This document shows, piece by piece, positions 15,442-22,047 of a DNA stretch of 42,620 nt. Both the position numbers and the translations under genes were made by a program. This DNA is from CAZCEC01 sp964497615. GTDB taxonomy: Bacteria; Chloroflexota; Anaerolineae; Anaerolineales; UBA6663. The stretch is from positions 1-42,620 of the forward strand of contig CAZCEC010000057.1 in the NCBI GenBank assembly GCA_964497615.1, given 5' to 3'. The number at the start of each line of letters is the position of its first letter. Within the stretch, counting starts at the first letter, position 1. The notes under the pieces were generated by a model that worked only from the letters and a program-made list of their open reading frames with translations, made no database searches and had not been told where the DNA came from.

Positions 15442-15481
15442 ACTGAAATGATATCCAGAACTGTTTTCACTGTCAATGAAA
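15432..15481 (-). promoter_or_regulatory. Leaderless promoter with twin TTTCA-N7-TGAAA operators
   Basis: On the minus strand TTGACA (15476-15471), 17 bases, then TATCAT (15453-15448), six bases, then the GTG start (15441-15439). Transcription should start at about the first base of the start codon. Two similar inverted repeats cover the region: TTTCATTGACAGTGAAA (15481-15465), which contains the -35, and TTTCAGTGTGAGTGAAA (15448-15432), which contains the start codon. They are 33 bases apart, about three helical turns. Confidence 0.8.
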
Positions 15482-15636
15482 TGACTTCGGTGAGCAGCGG
15501 TCTAAGGATTCGTAACCCGGCACCATCCTAACCTTGCCTGACCGGTGTGGTCACGATGGCCGGCCGCACCGATGTGCCCTAACGCCGCCCGAACGCTCGC
15601 CCCTCATCGAGTGGCAAAAGCGTGCTCGGAGCGTAG

Positions 15637-15642
15637 TATAAT
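15637..15642 (+). promoter_or_regulatory. -10 box TATAAT for the DUF433 gene
   Basis: A perfect TATAAT lies 31 bases before ATG 15674, leaving a short leader that holds the ribosome-binding site GAGGAA (15665-15670). No clear -35 hexamer is present. Confidence 0.5.
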
Positions 15643-15673
15643 CGTCACTCAGGCCGGAATTGGCGAGGAAACC

Positions 15674-15919
15674 ATGGACCAGCCTCTTGAAAGCCGGGTC
15701 ATCCTTGATCCTCAGGTGATGGTCGGGAAGCCGATCATTCGCGGGACGCGGATTCCGGTGGAGCTCATCGTCAGAATGCTGGCGCAAGGCATCTCCCCAG
15801 ACGAGATTCTGCAGGAGTACCCGCGCCTCAAGCACGATGACATTCGCGCGGCGCTTGACTATGCGGCTCGCGTGCTGGCCGAGGCCCCGGTAGTACCGAA
15901 TTCCCACGGCCGGGGGTAG
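15674..15919 (+). CDS. Solitary DUF433 antitoxin-like protein
   Basis: 81 residues from ATG 15674. The sequence has the standard DUF433 pattern: SRVILDPQVMVGKPIIRGTR, IPVELIVRMLAQGISPDEIL, QEYPRLKHDDIRAALDYAAR. DUF433 is a small helix-turn-helix-like fold and usually the antitoxin of a DUF5615 toxin encoded immediately downstream. Here no toxin follows before the tRNA-Leu gene at 16063. It could neutralise a toxin elsewhere, such as the unguarded one at 3331, although the fused RHH-DUF433 proteins are only distantly similar. An earlier in-frame start at 15545 is unlikely because it lies before the -10 box. Confidence 0.8.
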   Translation: MDQPLESRVILDPQVMVGKPIIRGTRIPVELIVRMLAQGISPDEILQEYPRLKHDDIRAALDYAARVLAEAPVVPNSHGRG

Positions 15920-15983
15920 GGCGCGCGACCTAACCACCTAAACTGATTTTGCCGGGGCATCTACAGCTTCACTACAGCTACGG

Positions 15984-16019
15984 GATTGGAAAAGGTGGAA
16001 AAAGTGGACGAATTGGACG
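15984..16019. repeat. Intergenic GTGGA-rich motif
   Basis: The plus strand contains GGTGGAAAAAGTGGACGAAT followed by TGGAC. Its reverse complement resembles the intergenic sequence at 29571-29590 (CCAATTTCATCCACTTTCCA). It may be a short dispersed intergenic repeat of this genome. Confidence 0.35.
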
Positions 16020-16062
16020 CTATGTAAAGTCAAAACCAGCGAAAAACGCCGAGAAATTGCCT

Positions 16063-16145
16063 GGGCCGGTGGCGGAATGGCAGACGCCGCGGACTTAAAA
16101 TCCGCTTCCCGCAAGGGAGTGTGGGTTCGACTCCCACCCGGCCCA
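16063..16145 (+). tRNA. tRNA-Leu (anticodon UAA)
   Basis: An 83-base class II tRNA. The acceptor arms GGGCCGG and CCGGCCC pair perfectly. The anticodon arm is GCGGA-CTTAAAA-TCCGC with anticodon TAA. A long variable arm (TTCCCGCAAGGGA) is typical of leucine tRNAs, and the T-arm is GTGGG-TTCGACT-CCCAC. Discriminator A is followed by CC and not CCA, so the CCA end is added after transcription. The gene marks the border between the decayed accessory region and the core genes. Confidence 0.97.
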
Positions 16146-16262
16146 CCTCAGCAGAGCCGGACGGTCATCTGTGACTCTGCTGGCCGCGGCTCGTAGGGCT
16201 TGCCCCCGATGTGCGCAGAGTGCGCCGCCGCCCTCGAGCGCGCCTGGGCCGGCGAATAGGGG

Positions 16263-16604
16263 CTACGTCTCCGGCTCGATTGTAAACGTTAGGGGATAAC
16301 CTGCCGCCCGCGCCAGGCTGTGCGCCTGGCCCACCCGGTACTTCGCCTCCTCGAACGGCAGGGTCATCACATACGCCATGCCCGTCACGTGCGCCCGTGT
16401 CGTCACCACCCACGCGTCCCGCGCTCCCAGTTGGAACACCGTCCGCAGCACCGCGATCACAAAGTCAAACGGCGTCACGTCGTCGTTGTGGATGAGCACC
16501 CGAAAGGGTGGCTCCAGCGCCGTTTCTGACACCGGCAGCTCATCCAGCCGCACCGTGCGGTCGATTTCAATCTCGGGTGGGGCCGGGGCGGGTGCTTCAG
16601 CCAT
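16263..16604 (-). CDS. clpS: ClpS, ATP-dependent Clp protease adaptor
   Basis: 113 residues. ClpS binds the N-terminal domain of ClpA/ClpC and delivers N-degron proteins for degradation. The core motif VLIHNDDVTPFDFVI at about residues 36-50 contains the Asn-Asp-Asp pair that contacts the substrate amino terminus. The following helices (VLRTVFQLGARDAWVVTTRA, HVTGMAYVMTLPFEEAKYRV) match the family, including the conserved H..G segment. The N-terminal 30 residues are a flexible Ala/Pro-rich extension. It is the end of a minus-strand series with cnoX and the HD-GYP gene, but the 77-base gap before it leaves room for its own promoter. No clp ATPase is in the window. Confidence 0.95.
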   Translation of the reverse strand: MAEAPAPAPPEIEIDRTVRLDELPVSETALEPPFRVLIHNDDVTPFDFVIAVLRTVFQLGARDAWVVTTRAHVTGMAYVMTLPFEEAKYRVGQAHSLARAAGYPLTFTIEPET

Positions 16605-16681
16605 GCGCCCAGATATACCCGCGATACCCTGCGCTCGTCAAGGGCGTCGAGTTGAAGGGGTCAAGTACCCTGCGGGCAACT

Positions 16682-17524
16682 CTAGTACAAGGCGCTCGCT
16701 AGCTCCCCGCGATACTGGCGCGTCGTCGGGTCATCCTCGCCCAGCAGCTCANNNNNNNNNNGGGCAACCATCACCAGCCGCGGCTCACCCTTGCGATAGC
16801 GCTTGTCCTGCCGCACCACTTCCAGCAACCCATCCATCCCCGCCTCCAGCCGCCCGCGGGCGAGCAGCCGCGCCGATTGATAATACTGGGCCTCCAGATC
16901 AGTGTCCGCCACCGCGCCGTCGGGCGTCTCCACCTCGCACAAGAGTTGCGCCAAGGGCCTGAGTTTCTCGGCCAGTGGCGCCTGGTCGCCCACCGGGAAC
17001 TCATCCAGCTTCTCCTCCGCTTCGCACCCGCGCCCCTGCGCGAGCAGCGCCTTCACCAGTCCCAGCATCGCCACGCTGCTCTGCGGTTGATCGGCCAACA
17101 CCTGCCGCAGGGCCGCCTCGGCCCGCGCCCACTGCCGGATCGCGAGCATTCCCTTGGCCGCCTCCAGCGCCTGATCGGCGGCGGTCGGCGCCACCTTGCG
17201 CAGAAACTCGCGGACGCGGCCTTCGGGCTGGGCCCCCACAAACCCGTCCACCACCCGCCCATCCCGAAATGCCTTCACTGCGGGGATGCCCTGCACCTCA
17301 TACCGTATCGCCAGCCCCGGGTTTTCGTCCACGTTGATCTTCGCCAGCATGAAAGCGCCCCGCGCGTCATGGGCCAGGCGCTCCAGGATAGGCCCCAGCA
17401 CGCGGCACGGCCCGCACCATGGCGCCCAGAAGTCAACCACCACCGGCCGCGTCCCCGAATGCGCCAGCACCTCTTCGGCGAACGTTGCTTCCGATACCAC
17501 TTTCACGAAAACATCATTGCTCAT
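16682..17524 (-). CDS. cnoX: Thioredoxin-TPR co-chaperone (CnoX/YbbN type)
   Basis: About 280 residues as drawn, with a 10-base N gap near the C-terminus (16752-16761). The N-terminal half is a thioredoxin fold with active site WCGPC at about residues 36-40, and IPAVKAFRDGRVVDGFVGAQ supplies the conserved cis-proline region. The C-terminal half is a helical repeat domain (KGMLAIRQWARAEAALRQVL, KALLAQGRGCEAEEKLDEFP) ending in LLGEDDPTTRQYRGELASAL, a hallmark of this family. CnoX proteins protect substrates from oxidation and hand them to GroEL or DnaK. Unlike E. coli, the active site keeps both cysteines, so it may also be a true reductase. The frame is open on both sides of the gap. Confidence 0.9.
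   Translation of the reverse strand: MSNDVFVKVVSEATFAEEVLAHSGTRPVVVDFWAPWCGPCRVLGPILERLAHDARGAFMLAKINVDENPGLAIRYEVQGIPAVKAFRDGRVVDGFVGAQPEGRVREFLRKVAPTAADQALEAAKGMLAIRQWARAEAALRQVLADQPQSSVAMLGLVKALLAQGRGCEAEEKLDEFPVGDQAPLAEKLRPLAQLLCEVETPDGAVADTDLEAQYYQSARLLARGRLEAGMDGLLEVVRQDKRYRKGEPRLVMVAXXXXELLGEDDPTTRQYRGELASALY
16752..16761. other. Assembly gap (10 N)
   Basis: Ten unknown bases lie within the 3' part of the thioredoxin-TPR gene. The reading frame matches on both sides if the gap length is right. Confidence 0.99.
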
Positions 17525-17560
17525 CGCCTGTCCTGACCGCCTCCGTCTGTGTGTGCTGCC

Positions 17561-18544
17561 TCACCCGCGCTTGCCCGGTGATCCCTGGATGATCTTGATG
17601 AACGTCGTCACCAGATGAGCGTCAAACAGCCGCCCGGCGTTCATTTGCAGGAACTGAAGGACGTCATAGGTGCTGCGGGCCGGGTGATAAGGCCGGGCCG
17701 TCGTCAGCGCATCGTACACATCCACGATCGCCAACAGGCGGCCCTCGACTGGGATATCCTTGCCCCGCATACTCTGCGGGTAGCCTGAGCCGTCCCACCG
17801 CTCATGGTGATAGAGTACATAGGGTATCGCCGATTGCAGGTGGGTGATCTCGCGCAGGATTTTTGCGCCGGCGACCGGGTGCTGCCGCATGGCCTCCCAC
17901 TCCACCGGTGACAGCGGGGCCGTCTTGTTCAGAATGCTGTCCGGGATGACGATCTTGCCGATGTCGTGCAGCCGGGCCCCAAACTCCAGCATCCGCAGAT
18001 GTTCCGGCGCCCAGCCAAGCGCCTCCGCCAACAGCCGCGCATACGTCGCGACCCGTTCCACGTGTCCGGCCGTGTAGGCGTCGCGGCCTTCGATCGTGTT
18101 CGCCAGCACGTTCACGGTCTCCAGGTAGGCGCGTCCCATCTGGGCCACCTGCACCTCCGCCACCCGCAGCAGCCGCGCATTCACCGTGGAGAGCAGGTCG
18201 GCGCTGTCGATGGGCTTGGTCAGGTAGTCTTCCACGCCCAGCGACCGCCCCTGGCGCACGTCCTCCGGCGTGTCGTTGGCGGTCAGGAAGATGAAGGGGA
18301 TGAGGGTCCAGCGGGGGTTTTGTCTCAGCGCCCGATAGAATTCGATGCCGCTGAGGCGGGGCATGTTCATGTCCGAGAGGATCAGGTCAGGGGTCACGCG
18401 CTGCAACTTGGCCAGCGCCGCCTGCCCGTTTTCGGCCTGCTGCACGCCGTATCCTTCCAGCGCCAGCGTATGCGCCAGCGCCTGGCGCATCTCGGCATTG
18501 TCCTCGACCACGAGGATCAGCTTCTTTTGGACGGGCGCCTCCAT
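17561..18544 (-). CDS. Response regulator with HD-GYP phosphodiesterase output
   Basis: 327 residues. The receiver domain covers residues 1-125: acidic pair Glu14-Asp15, phospho-acceptor Asp58 in LILSDMNMP, Thr88 and Lys110 in YLTKPID. A helical linker leads to an HD-GYP domain with His193-Asp194 (LHDIGK), HHE at 246-248 (YHHERWDGSGYP) and GYP at 254-256, followed by VDVYDALTT. HD-GYP enzymes hydrolyse cyclic di-GMP, so phosphorylation of the receiver probably controls the level of this messenger. No histidine kinase is encoded nearby. The stop lies 36 bases before the cnoX start, so the two may share a transcript. Confidence 0.93.
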   Translation of the reverse strand: MEAPVQKKLILVVEDNAEMRQALAHTLALEGYGVQQAENGQAALAKLQRVTPDLILSDMNMPRLSGIEFYRALRQNPRWTLIPFIFLTANDTPEDVRQGRSLGVEDYLTKPIDSADLLSTVNARLLRVAEVQVAQMGRAYLETVNVLANTIEGRDAYTAGHVERVATYARLLAEALGWAPEHLRMLEFGARLHDIGKIVIPDSILNKTAPLSPVEWEAMRQHPVAGAKILREITHLQSAIPYVLYHHERWDGSGYPQSMRGKDIPVEGRLLAIVDVYDALTTARPYHPARSTYDVLQFLQMNAGRLFDAHLVTTFIKIIQGSPGKRG

Positions 18545-18552
18545 GGCACCGA

Positions 18553-18558
18553 ATCATA
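18553..18558 (-). promoter_or_regulatory. -10 box TATGAT, leaderless-type promoter of the HD-GYP gene
   Basis: On the minus strand TATGAT lies 8 bases before the ATG at 18544. As at 608 and 15448, this spacing places the transcription start at the start codon. No clear -35 element is seen. Confidence 0.5.
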
Positions 18559-18587
18559 CCCTAAACCGGGAAATGCGCGCGCGGGCA

Positions 18588-18615
18588 TTGACGCCCGCCC
18601 CCAACCCGGTATAAT
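18588..18615 (+). promoter_or_regulatory. Promoter of tRNA-Met
   Basis: TTGACG at 18588-18593 and TATAAT at 18610-18615, with 16 bases between. It lies about 53 bases before the mature tRNA 5' end and is the best sigma-70-type promoter near an RNA gene in the window. Confidence 0.8.
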
Positions 18616-18668
18616 GCCGGTGCGCGCCCGACTCACAGGGCGCGCCGCCGCGCTGGCGGCAGCCTACC

Positions 18669-18740
18669 GGCGAGGTAGCTCAATGGCAGAGCAGGGGACT
18701 CATAAGCCCTTGGTTGATGGTTCAAATCCATTCCTCGCCA
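18669..18740 (+). tRNA. tRNA-Met (anticodon CAU)
   Basis: 72 bases. Acceptor GGCGAGG pairs with CCTCGCC, the D-arm is GCTC/GAGC, the anticodon loop CTCATAA carries CAT, and the T-arm is GATGG-TTCAAAT-CCATT. Discriminator A and no encoded CCA. The last anticodon-stem pair would be an A-G mismatch (GGGGA/GCCCT). The perfect first acceptor pair G-C argues for an elongator and not an initiator tRNA. It could instead be the Ile tRNA whose CAU anticodon is modified; sequence alone does not settle this. Confidence 0.93.
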
Positions 18741-18750
18741 CTATACAAAA

Positions 18751-18770
18751 TTGCCTTGAAAACAAGGCAA
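18751..18770. terminator. First hairpin after tRNA-Met
   Basis: TTGCCTTG and CAAGGCAA form a perfect 8-bp stem around an AAAA loop, starting 10 bases after the tRNA. It is followed by AACGCG and not by T, so on the plus strand it may be a processing stop. On the minus strand it is followed by TTTTG and could terminate transcription from the right. Confidence 0.5.
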
Positions 18771-18773
18771 AAC

Positions 18774-18797
18774 GCGCCACTCCGACTGGAGTGGCGC
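18774..18797 (+). terminator. Second hairpin after tRNA-Met
   Basis: GCGCCACTCC (18774-18783), loop GACT, and GGAGTGGCGC (18788-18797) form a perfect 10-bp stem, followed by ATTGCATTT. It is probably the transcription terminator of the tRNA unit, with a weak T-tract. Confidence 0.65.
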
Positions 18798-18887
18798 ATT
18801 GCATTTCCCTTGATTCCGGGTCACCATACCTTCCAAACGGGCGCCGCGGGTCGGAATGGGTGAAGCACAAGCTGGGCTAACGTGAGA

Positions 18888-18986
18888 ATGAGCTTCCTCT
18901 CCCGGCACTTGCTGGGAGAAGATGAGAGCGAAACAGGCCTGGCGGAAGTATTCTTTGCCAAAGCAGGCGTGCCCATTGAACAATAG
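18888..18986 (+). CDS. Possible 32-residue small protein
   Basis: The frame from ATG 18888 encodes MSFLSRHLLGEDESETGLAE, then VFFAKAGVPIEQ, and ends at TAG 18984-18986. A strong intrinsic-terminator-like hairpin starts 16 bases after the stop. The sequence is amphipathic and acidic in the middle and resembles real protein more than chance translation, but no family is recognised. There is no good ribosome-binding site; GTG 18882 is an alternative start. It may be a genuine small gene or the end of a lost one. Confidence 0.3.
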   Translation: MSFLSRHLLGEDESETGLAEVFFAKAGVPIEQ

Positions 18987-19002
18987 TGGGCGTGGGATGC
19001 AA

Positions 19003-19028
19003 AAGGGCCGGGGAACCCCCCGGCCTTT
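19003..19028 (+). terminator. Intrinsic terminator-like hairpin
   Basis: GGCCGGGG (19006-19013), loop AACC, CCCCGGCC (19018-19025), flanked by AAAAG and TTTC. This GC-rich 8-9-bp stem with A and T flanks could work on both strands. Confidence 0.65.
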
Positions 19029-19105
19029 CACGTTTCGCACTCGTCCGACTGGCTGTTGGCGTTACAAGCTTTTTTGGGGGGACTTCGTAGCGCAGGAGGG
19101 CGCCG

Positions 19106-19575
19106 CTGGTCGAGTATGCCGTAAACGGTGACCAGGGCGAGCTCTCCGTCACCCCACCCAGTGACGCGCTGCCGGTGGGCGATCAGTTGGTCAACACCTG
19201 GGATCTGCGCCTCGGCAGCCTGCTGCCGCTGGACCTCGCGGTGCGTCGGGCGCCGGCGAGGGCGACCTGGACCTAAGCACTCTGGACCTCACTGGGGTGC
19301 TGGTGGAGACGGGCGCCGCGGTAGTCACAGTGGACCTGCGCGGTGACTGGGACCACGACGTGGCCGCCGCCATTACGGGCGGGCTTGGGGAGCTGCAGGT
19401 AGTGCTGCCGAGTGCAATGGGCGTACGTGTGATGGCCGACACTGCCCTGGTCCACGTCACCGCGACCGGGTTGGACCGCGAGGGCGAGGCGTACACTAAT
19501 GCCGCTTACGGCACAACGCCGTACACCCTGCATGTTCACATAGAGGCTGGCATTGGGGCGGTGAACCTCGTTGTT
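19106..19575 (+). pseudogene. Toastrack-domain (DUF2154/DUF4097-like) remnant
   Basis: The sequence reads LVEYAVNGDQGELSVTPPSD, then NTWDLRLGSLLPLDLAV. After a frame change near 19237-19254 it continues as GAGEGDLDLSTLDLTGVLVE, TGAAVVTVDL, YTNAAYGTTPYTLHVHIEAG and IGAVNLVVH. These are the repeated beta strands of the toastrack domain found in LiaF-like and anti-sigma-linked envelope proteins. No start or membrane part is present. The second half happens to be in frame with the DinB-like gene at 19882, but about 100 unrelated residues and that gene's own promoter lie between, so they are separate. Confidence 0.65.
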
Positions 19576-19813
19576 CACCAGCTGGCGTCCATGAACACCC
19601 TGGCATCCGCCAGGACGCACAGCGGTTCTCTCCGAAGTGCAGGCAGAATGGTGCTGAAGCCCCGCCTGACTGCTGCACGTCTGCCCGTGACACAGGAACG
19701 TGGATGTCACCCGCGATCCCGTCCCCCCGTCGGGTCCGCCGTAATGCGAAGCTGTGTCAGCGGTGCACGCTGCAAGCCCGTGGCAGGTGGCGCGCGTGTG
19801 CTGGGCGCAGAAG

Positions 19814-19841
19814 TTGACAATCTAACTCCAAATGGTATGCT
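19814..19841 (+). promoter_or_regulatory. Promoter of the DinB-like/GNAT/VOC/ThDP operon
   Basis: TTGACA at 19814-19819, 16 bases, then TATGCT at 19836-19841, near consensus and 40 bases before ATG 19882. The leader carries ribosome-binding site GGAGG at 19870-19874. Confidence 0.75.
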
Positions 19842-19881
19842 ATGGCCAATTCCCGGCTTCTGCGTGAATGGAGGCGACCCG

Positions 19882-20706
19882 ATGGCTGTCAACCCAATGG
19901 CTTACAGCAGCAAAGCTATCGTGCTGGATGTGTTGCGCACAGAGCGCGGCAAGTTCTTTGACGTCATCAATGACTCGAGCAACTGGATGGTTGATACGCG
20001 CTGCGAAGGCTGGCAGGTCCGCGACATCGCCGGTCACCTGATTGATGTGACCGAAGGCTATCTGGCGCGGTGGGATATCGCCGTCAACGGCCAGGAGCCG
20101 CCCGCGGCCTTGGGCTGGGTCGTGATGGCTTCGAAGCTGAATGAAGGGGCGCTGGCGCTGCGCAGCCTCTCGCGCGACGAGGCCATTGCCCGCCTCACAG
20201 CGGCCGCCGACAAGCTGCATGCCCGATTCGAAGCGCTGGATGAGAGCGCCTGGAACAACCTCATGGTGGCGCACGTGTTCTCTGGGCCGGTGCCGGCTTT
20301 CTGCTACCCTGCTTTCCAGATCATGGACTACAGCGTCCACACATGGGACATGCACTGGGGCCTGGGCCAAAAAGATGAAGTGCTCGACGAGCGCTCGGCC
20401 GGCGTATTGGTCCCCTACATGTTCATCATCTGGCAGTATTCCGTTGACCAGGACGCGGCCAAGGGCGTTGACATCACCTATGGCATTGAAGTCGGCGGCG
20501 AGTGGGGCGGCAAGTGGCAGGCGTCGGTCAAGGACGGTCAGTTCAGCTATGCGAACGTGGACGACGTGAGCCACCTCCCGGCCGTATTGCGGTTCAAACA
20601 CCCGTCGGATATGGTGCTGACCACCTATCAGCGCTTCCCCGGCGGTGGAACGACGGGCGACCCGGCGGTGATCGAGAAAGCGCGCAGCGTCTTCTTCAAG
20701 ATCTAG
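19882..20706 (+). CDS. Maleylpyruvate isomerase / DinB-like metal-dependent protein
   Basis: 274 residues from ATG 19882, chosen for its GGAGG site and the promoter just upstream. The N-terminal four-helix bundle has the MDMPI_N/DinB pattern: SSNWMVDTRCEGWQVRDIAG, then HLIDVTEGYLARWDI, where His52 (GHLID) is the usual first metal ligand. VHTWDMHWGLGQKDEVLD supplies further His residues. The C-terminal part (VDITYGIEVGGEWGGKWQAS, PAVLRFKHPSDMVLTTYQRF) resembles SCP2-like or MDMPI_C modules. Relatives use a low-molecular-weight thiol such as mycothiol or bacillithiol in isomerisation or transfer. The cofactor here is unknown. It heads a four-gene operon. Confidence 0.75.
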   Translation: MAVNPMAYSSKAIVLDVLRTERGKFFDVINDSSNWMVDTRCEGWQVRDIAGHLIDVTEGYLARWDIAVNGQEPPAALGWVVMASKLNEGALALRSLSRDEAIARLTAAADKLHARFEALDESAWNNLMVAHVFSGPVPAFCYPAFQIMDYSVHTWDMHWGLGQKDEVLDERSAGVLVPYMFIIWQYSVDQDAAKGVDITYGIEVGGEWGGKWQASVKDGQFSYANVDDVSHLPAVLRFKHPSDMVLTTYQRFPGGGTTGDPAVIEKARSVFFKI

Positions 20707-20716
20707 GCCGCCAGGG

Positions 20717-20756
20717 TTGAGAGGCGGTGCGGCGGCGCCGCCGCACCGCCTCTCAA
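20717..20756. repeat. Perfect 40-bp GC-rich palindrome between operon genes
   Basis: TTGAGAGGCGGTGCGGCGGC at 20717-20736 is followed directly by its exact reverse complement at 20737-20756. In RNA it would make a very stable hairpin of about 18 bp. It starts 10 bases after the DinB-like stop and ends 8 bases before the GNAT start, occluding that gene's ribosome-binding site. There is no T-run. It may act as an attenuator, RNA-stability element or translational block. Confidence 0.92.
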
Positions 20757-20764
20757 GGCGCCCG

Positions 20765-21448
20765 ATGAAGCTGTGGGCCACAGAGGCAGGCACGTTTTGG
20801 CTGTCTGAGGCGGCTAATGGCCCGTCCCAAATCGATTTCATCCAACCGACTATGACGTTTGGCGAGGCGACTCTCGATGACCTGCCGGCGCTGCTGGTTA
20901 GCATGAATCGGCCCGATGCGGCGCCCATCCGCGCGCGGCTGGAAACGGGCCGGCGCTGCTTCTGCCTGCGGGTGGCCGGGCAAATCGCGGCCTATGGCTG
21001 GGCGACCCGCGGCCGTGAGAGCGTCGGCGAGTTGGAGCGCGAATTTGATCTACAGGGCGACGAGGCCTACGTTTGGGAATGCGCGACCGTACCGGCATTT
21101 CGGCGCCAGAAGTGTTACACCATCCTTCTGAACCGGATGATTCGGCAACTCCATCGCGAAGGCATTGGACGTGTCTGGATTGGCGCCTCGCGGCAGAATC
21201 GGCCTTCGATCCAGGGCATTCAGCGGGCCGGCTTTCACCACGTGACAGATTTGTGGTATGGCCGCCTGGGGCTGGTGACCTTCGTACGGTACAAGCCGGC
21301 GCGGGACGCTCGCCCCGCTCACGTTGAGGCGGCCTATCGCGTGTTGACGAGCAAACACGAACGACGTTGGGGCGGCATTGCGCTGGGCCTTTACCATGAC
21401 GGCACGGCCGCCCACCAGTCTCGCTCCCATTCACAGGCGGTGCCATGA
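20765..21448 (+). CDS. GNAT-family N-acetyltransferase
   Basis: 227 residues from ATG 20765. The GNAT fold is seen in ICLRVAGQIAAYGWATRG-like strands (CFCLRVAGQIAAYGWATRGR), motif A YVWECATVPAFRRQKCYTIL with the acetyl-CoA pyrophosphate loop (R-R-Q-K-C-Y), and motif B QNRPSIQGIQRAGFHHV. A further 60-residue extension has no clear domain. It probably acetylates, or transfers an acyl group to, an amine of a small metabolite made or used by this operon. Its stop overlaps the next gene's ATG (ATGA), so translation is coupled. The 40-bp palindrome in front of it could lower its expression relative to the first gene. Confidence 0.8.
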   Translation: MKLWATEAGTFWLSEAANGPSQIDFIQPTMTFGEATLDDLPALLVSMNRPDAAPIRARLETGRRCFCLRVAGQIAAYGWATRGRESVGELEREFDLQGDEAYVWECATVPAFRRQKCYTILLNRMIRQLHREGIGRVWIGASRQNRPSIQGIQRAGFHHVTDLWYGRLGLVTFVRYKPARDARPAHVEAAYRVLTSKHERRWGGIALGLYHDGTAAHQSRSHSQAVP

Positions 21449-22047
21449 AGAAAATCCAGACTCAAGGTGTTCATCACATCACCCTGGTCGGCGCGACCCG
21501 GCAGGCGGCCATTGACTTCTGGGAAGGGGTGTTGGGGATGCCCTTCATCTTTGAGCAGCCGAACCTGGACAACGCCGACGAGAGCCATCTTTACTTTGAT
21601 CCGGGTGATGGACGCCTGATCACGGTCTTTACCAATGAGGGCCGCGAATTCAGCCCGGTGCCCAATCCGGAGCAGCCCGGCAATCTGCACCACATTGCCT
21701 TCAGCGTTTCGCGGTCGACCTTCATTGAGACCGCCCGGCGGCTAAACGAGCGCGGCATCCCGAACACGGGCGAAATCGACCGCGGGTTCATGTATTCGAT
21801 CTACTTCCGCGACCCGCTGGGGCAGCGGTACGAATTGGCGTCGTACAAGTTCGAGCCCCCTGCTGGCTGCACCCATGCGCAGGTCTTGCTGGAAGCCCAT
21901 CACTTGCGCGTCGCCGACGGGGCTCATCACATCATGGACTCTCACCTGGCAGATGCCATCGAACTGCTCACCCGGCGCGGCCTGGGCTCGCTCTCGACCG
22001 ACCGCGCGCCCCAACACGCTTACCCCAAGCCGGTGACCGGGCCGTAA
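21445..22047 (+). CDS. VOC-superfamily ring-cleavage dioxygenase-like protein
   Basis: 200 residues. Two beta-alpha-beta modules are visible: VHHITLVGATRQAAIDFWEG with metal ligand His, and NLHHIAFSVSRSTFIETARR with a second His. YSIYFRDPLGQRYELASYKF gives the Glu ligand. This is the 2-His-1-Glu site of glyoxalase/extradiol-type VOC proteins and resembles the glyoxalase-family ring-cleaving dioxygenases (MhqO/MhqA-like). The last 50 residues (THAQVLLEAHHLRVADGAHH...) are an extra helical tail. It overlaps the genes on both sides, GNAT by 4 bases and the ThDP enzyme by 1 base. Confidence 0.8.
   Translation: MKKIQTQGVHHITLVGATRQAAIDFWEGVLGMPFIFEQPNLDNADESHLYFDPGDGRLITVFTNEGREFSPVPNPEQPGNLHHIAFSVSRSTFIETARRLNERGIPNTGEIDRGFMYSIYFRDPLGQRYELASYKFEPPAGCTHAQVLLEAHHLRVADGAHHIMDSHLADAIELLTRRGLGSLSTDRAPQHAYPKPVTGP

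Noticed and set aside
16149..16182. CAGCAGAG...CTCTGCTG hairpin after tRNA-Leu as terminator
   Set aside because: The stem is 8 bp with an 18-base loop and no T-run. It may form but I cannot support a terminator call.
19297..20706. Single 469-codon gene joining toastrack and DinB-like sequence
   Set aside because: The two parts are in frame by chance. Unrelated residues lie between them, and a promoter and GGAGG site precede ATG 19882.
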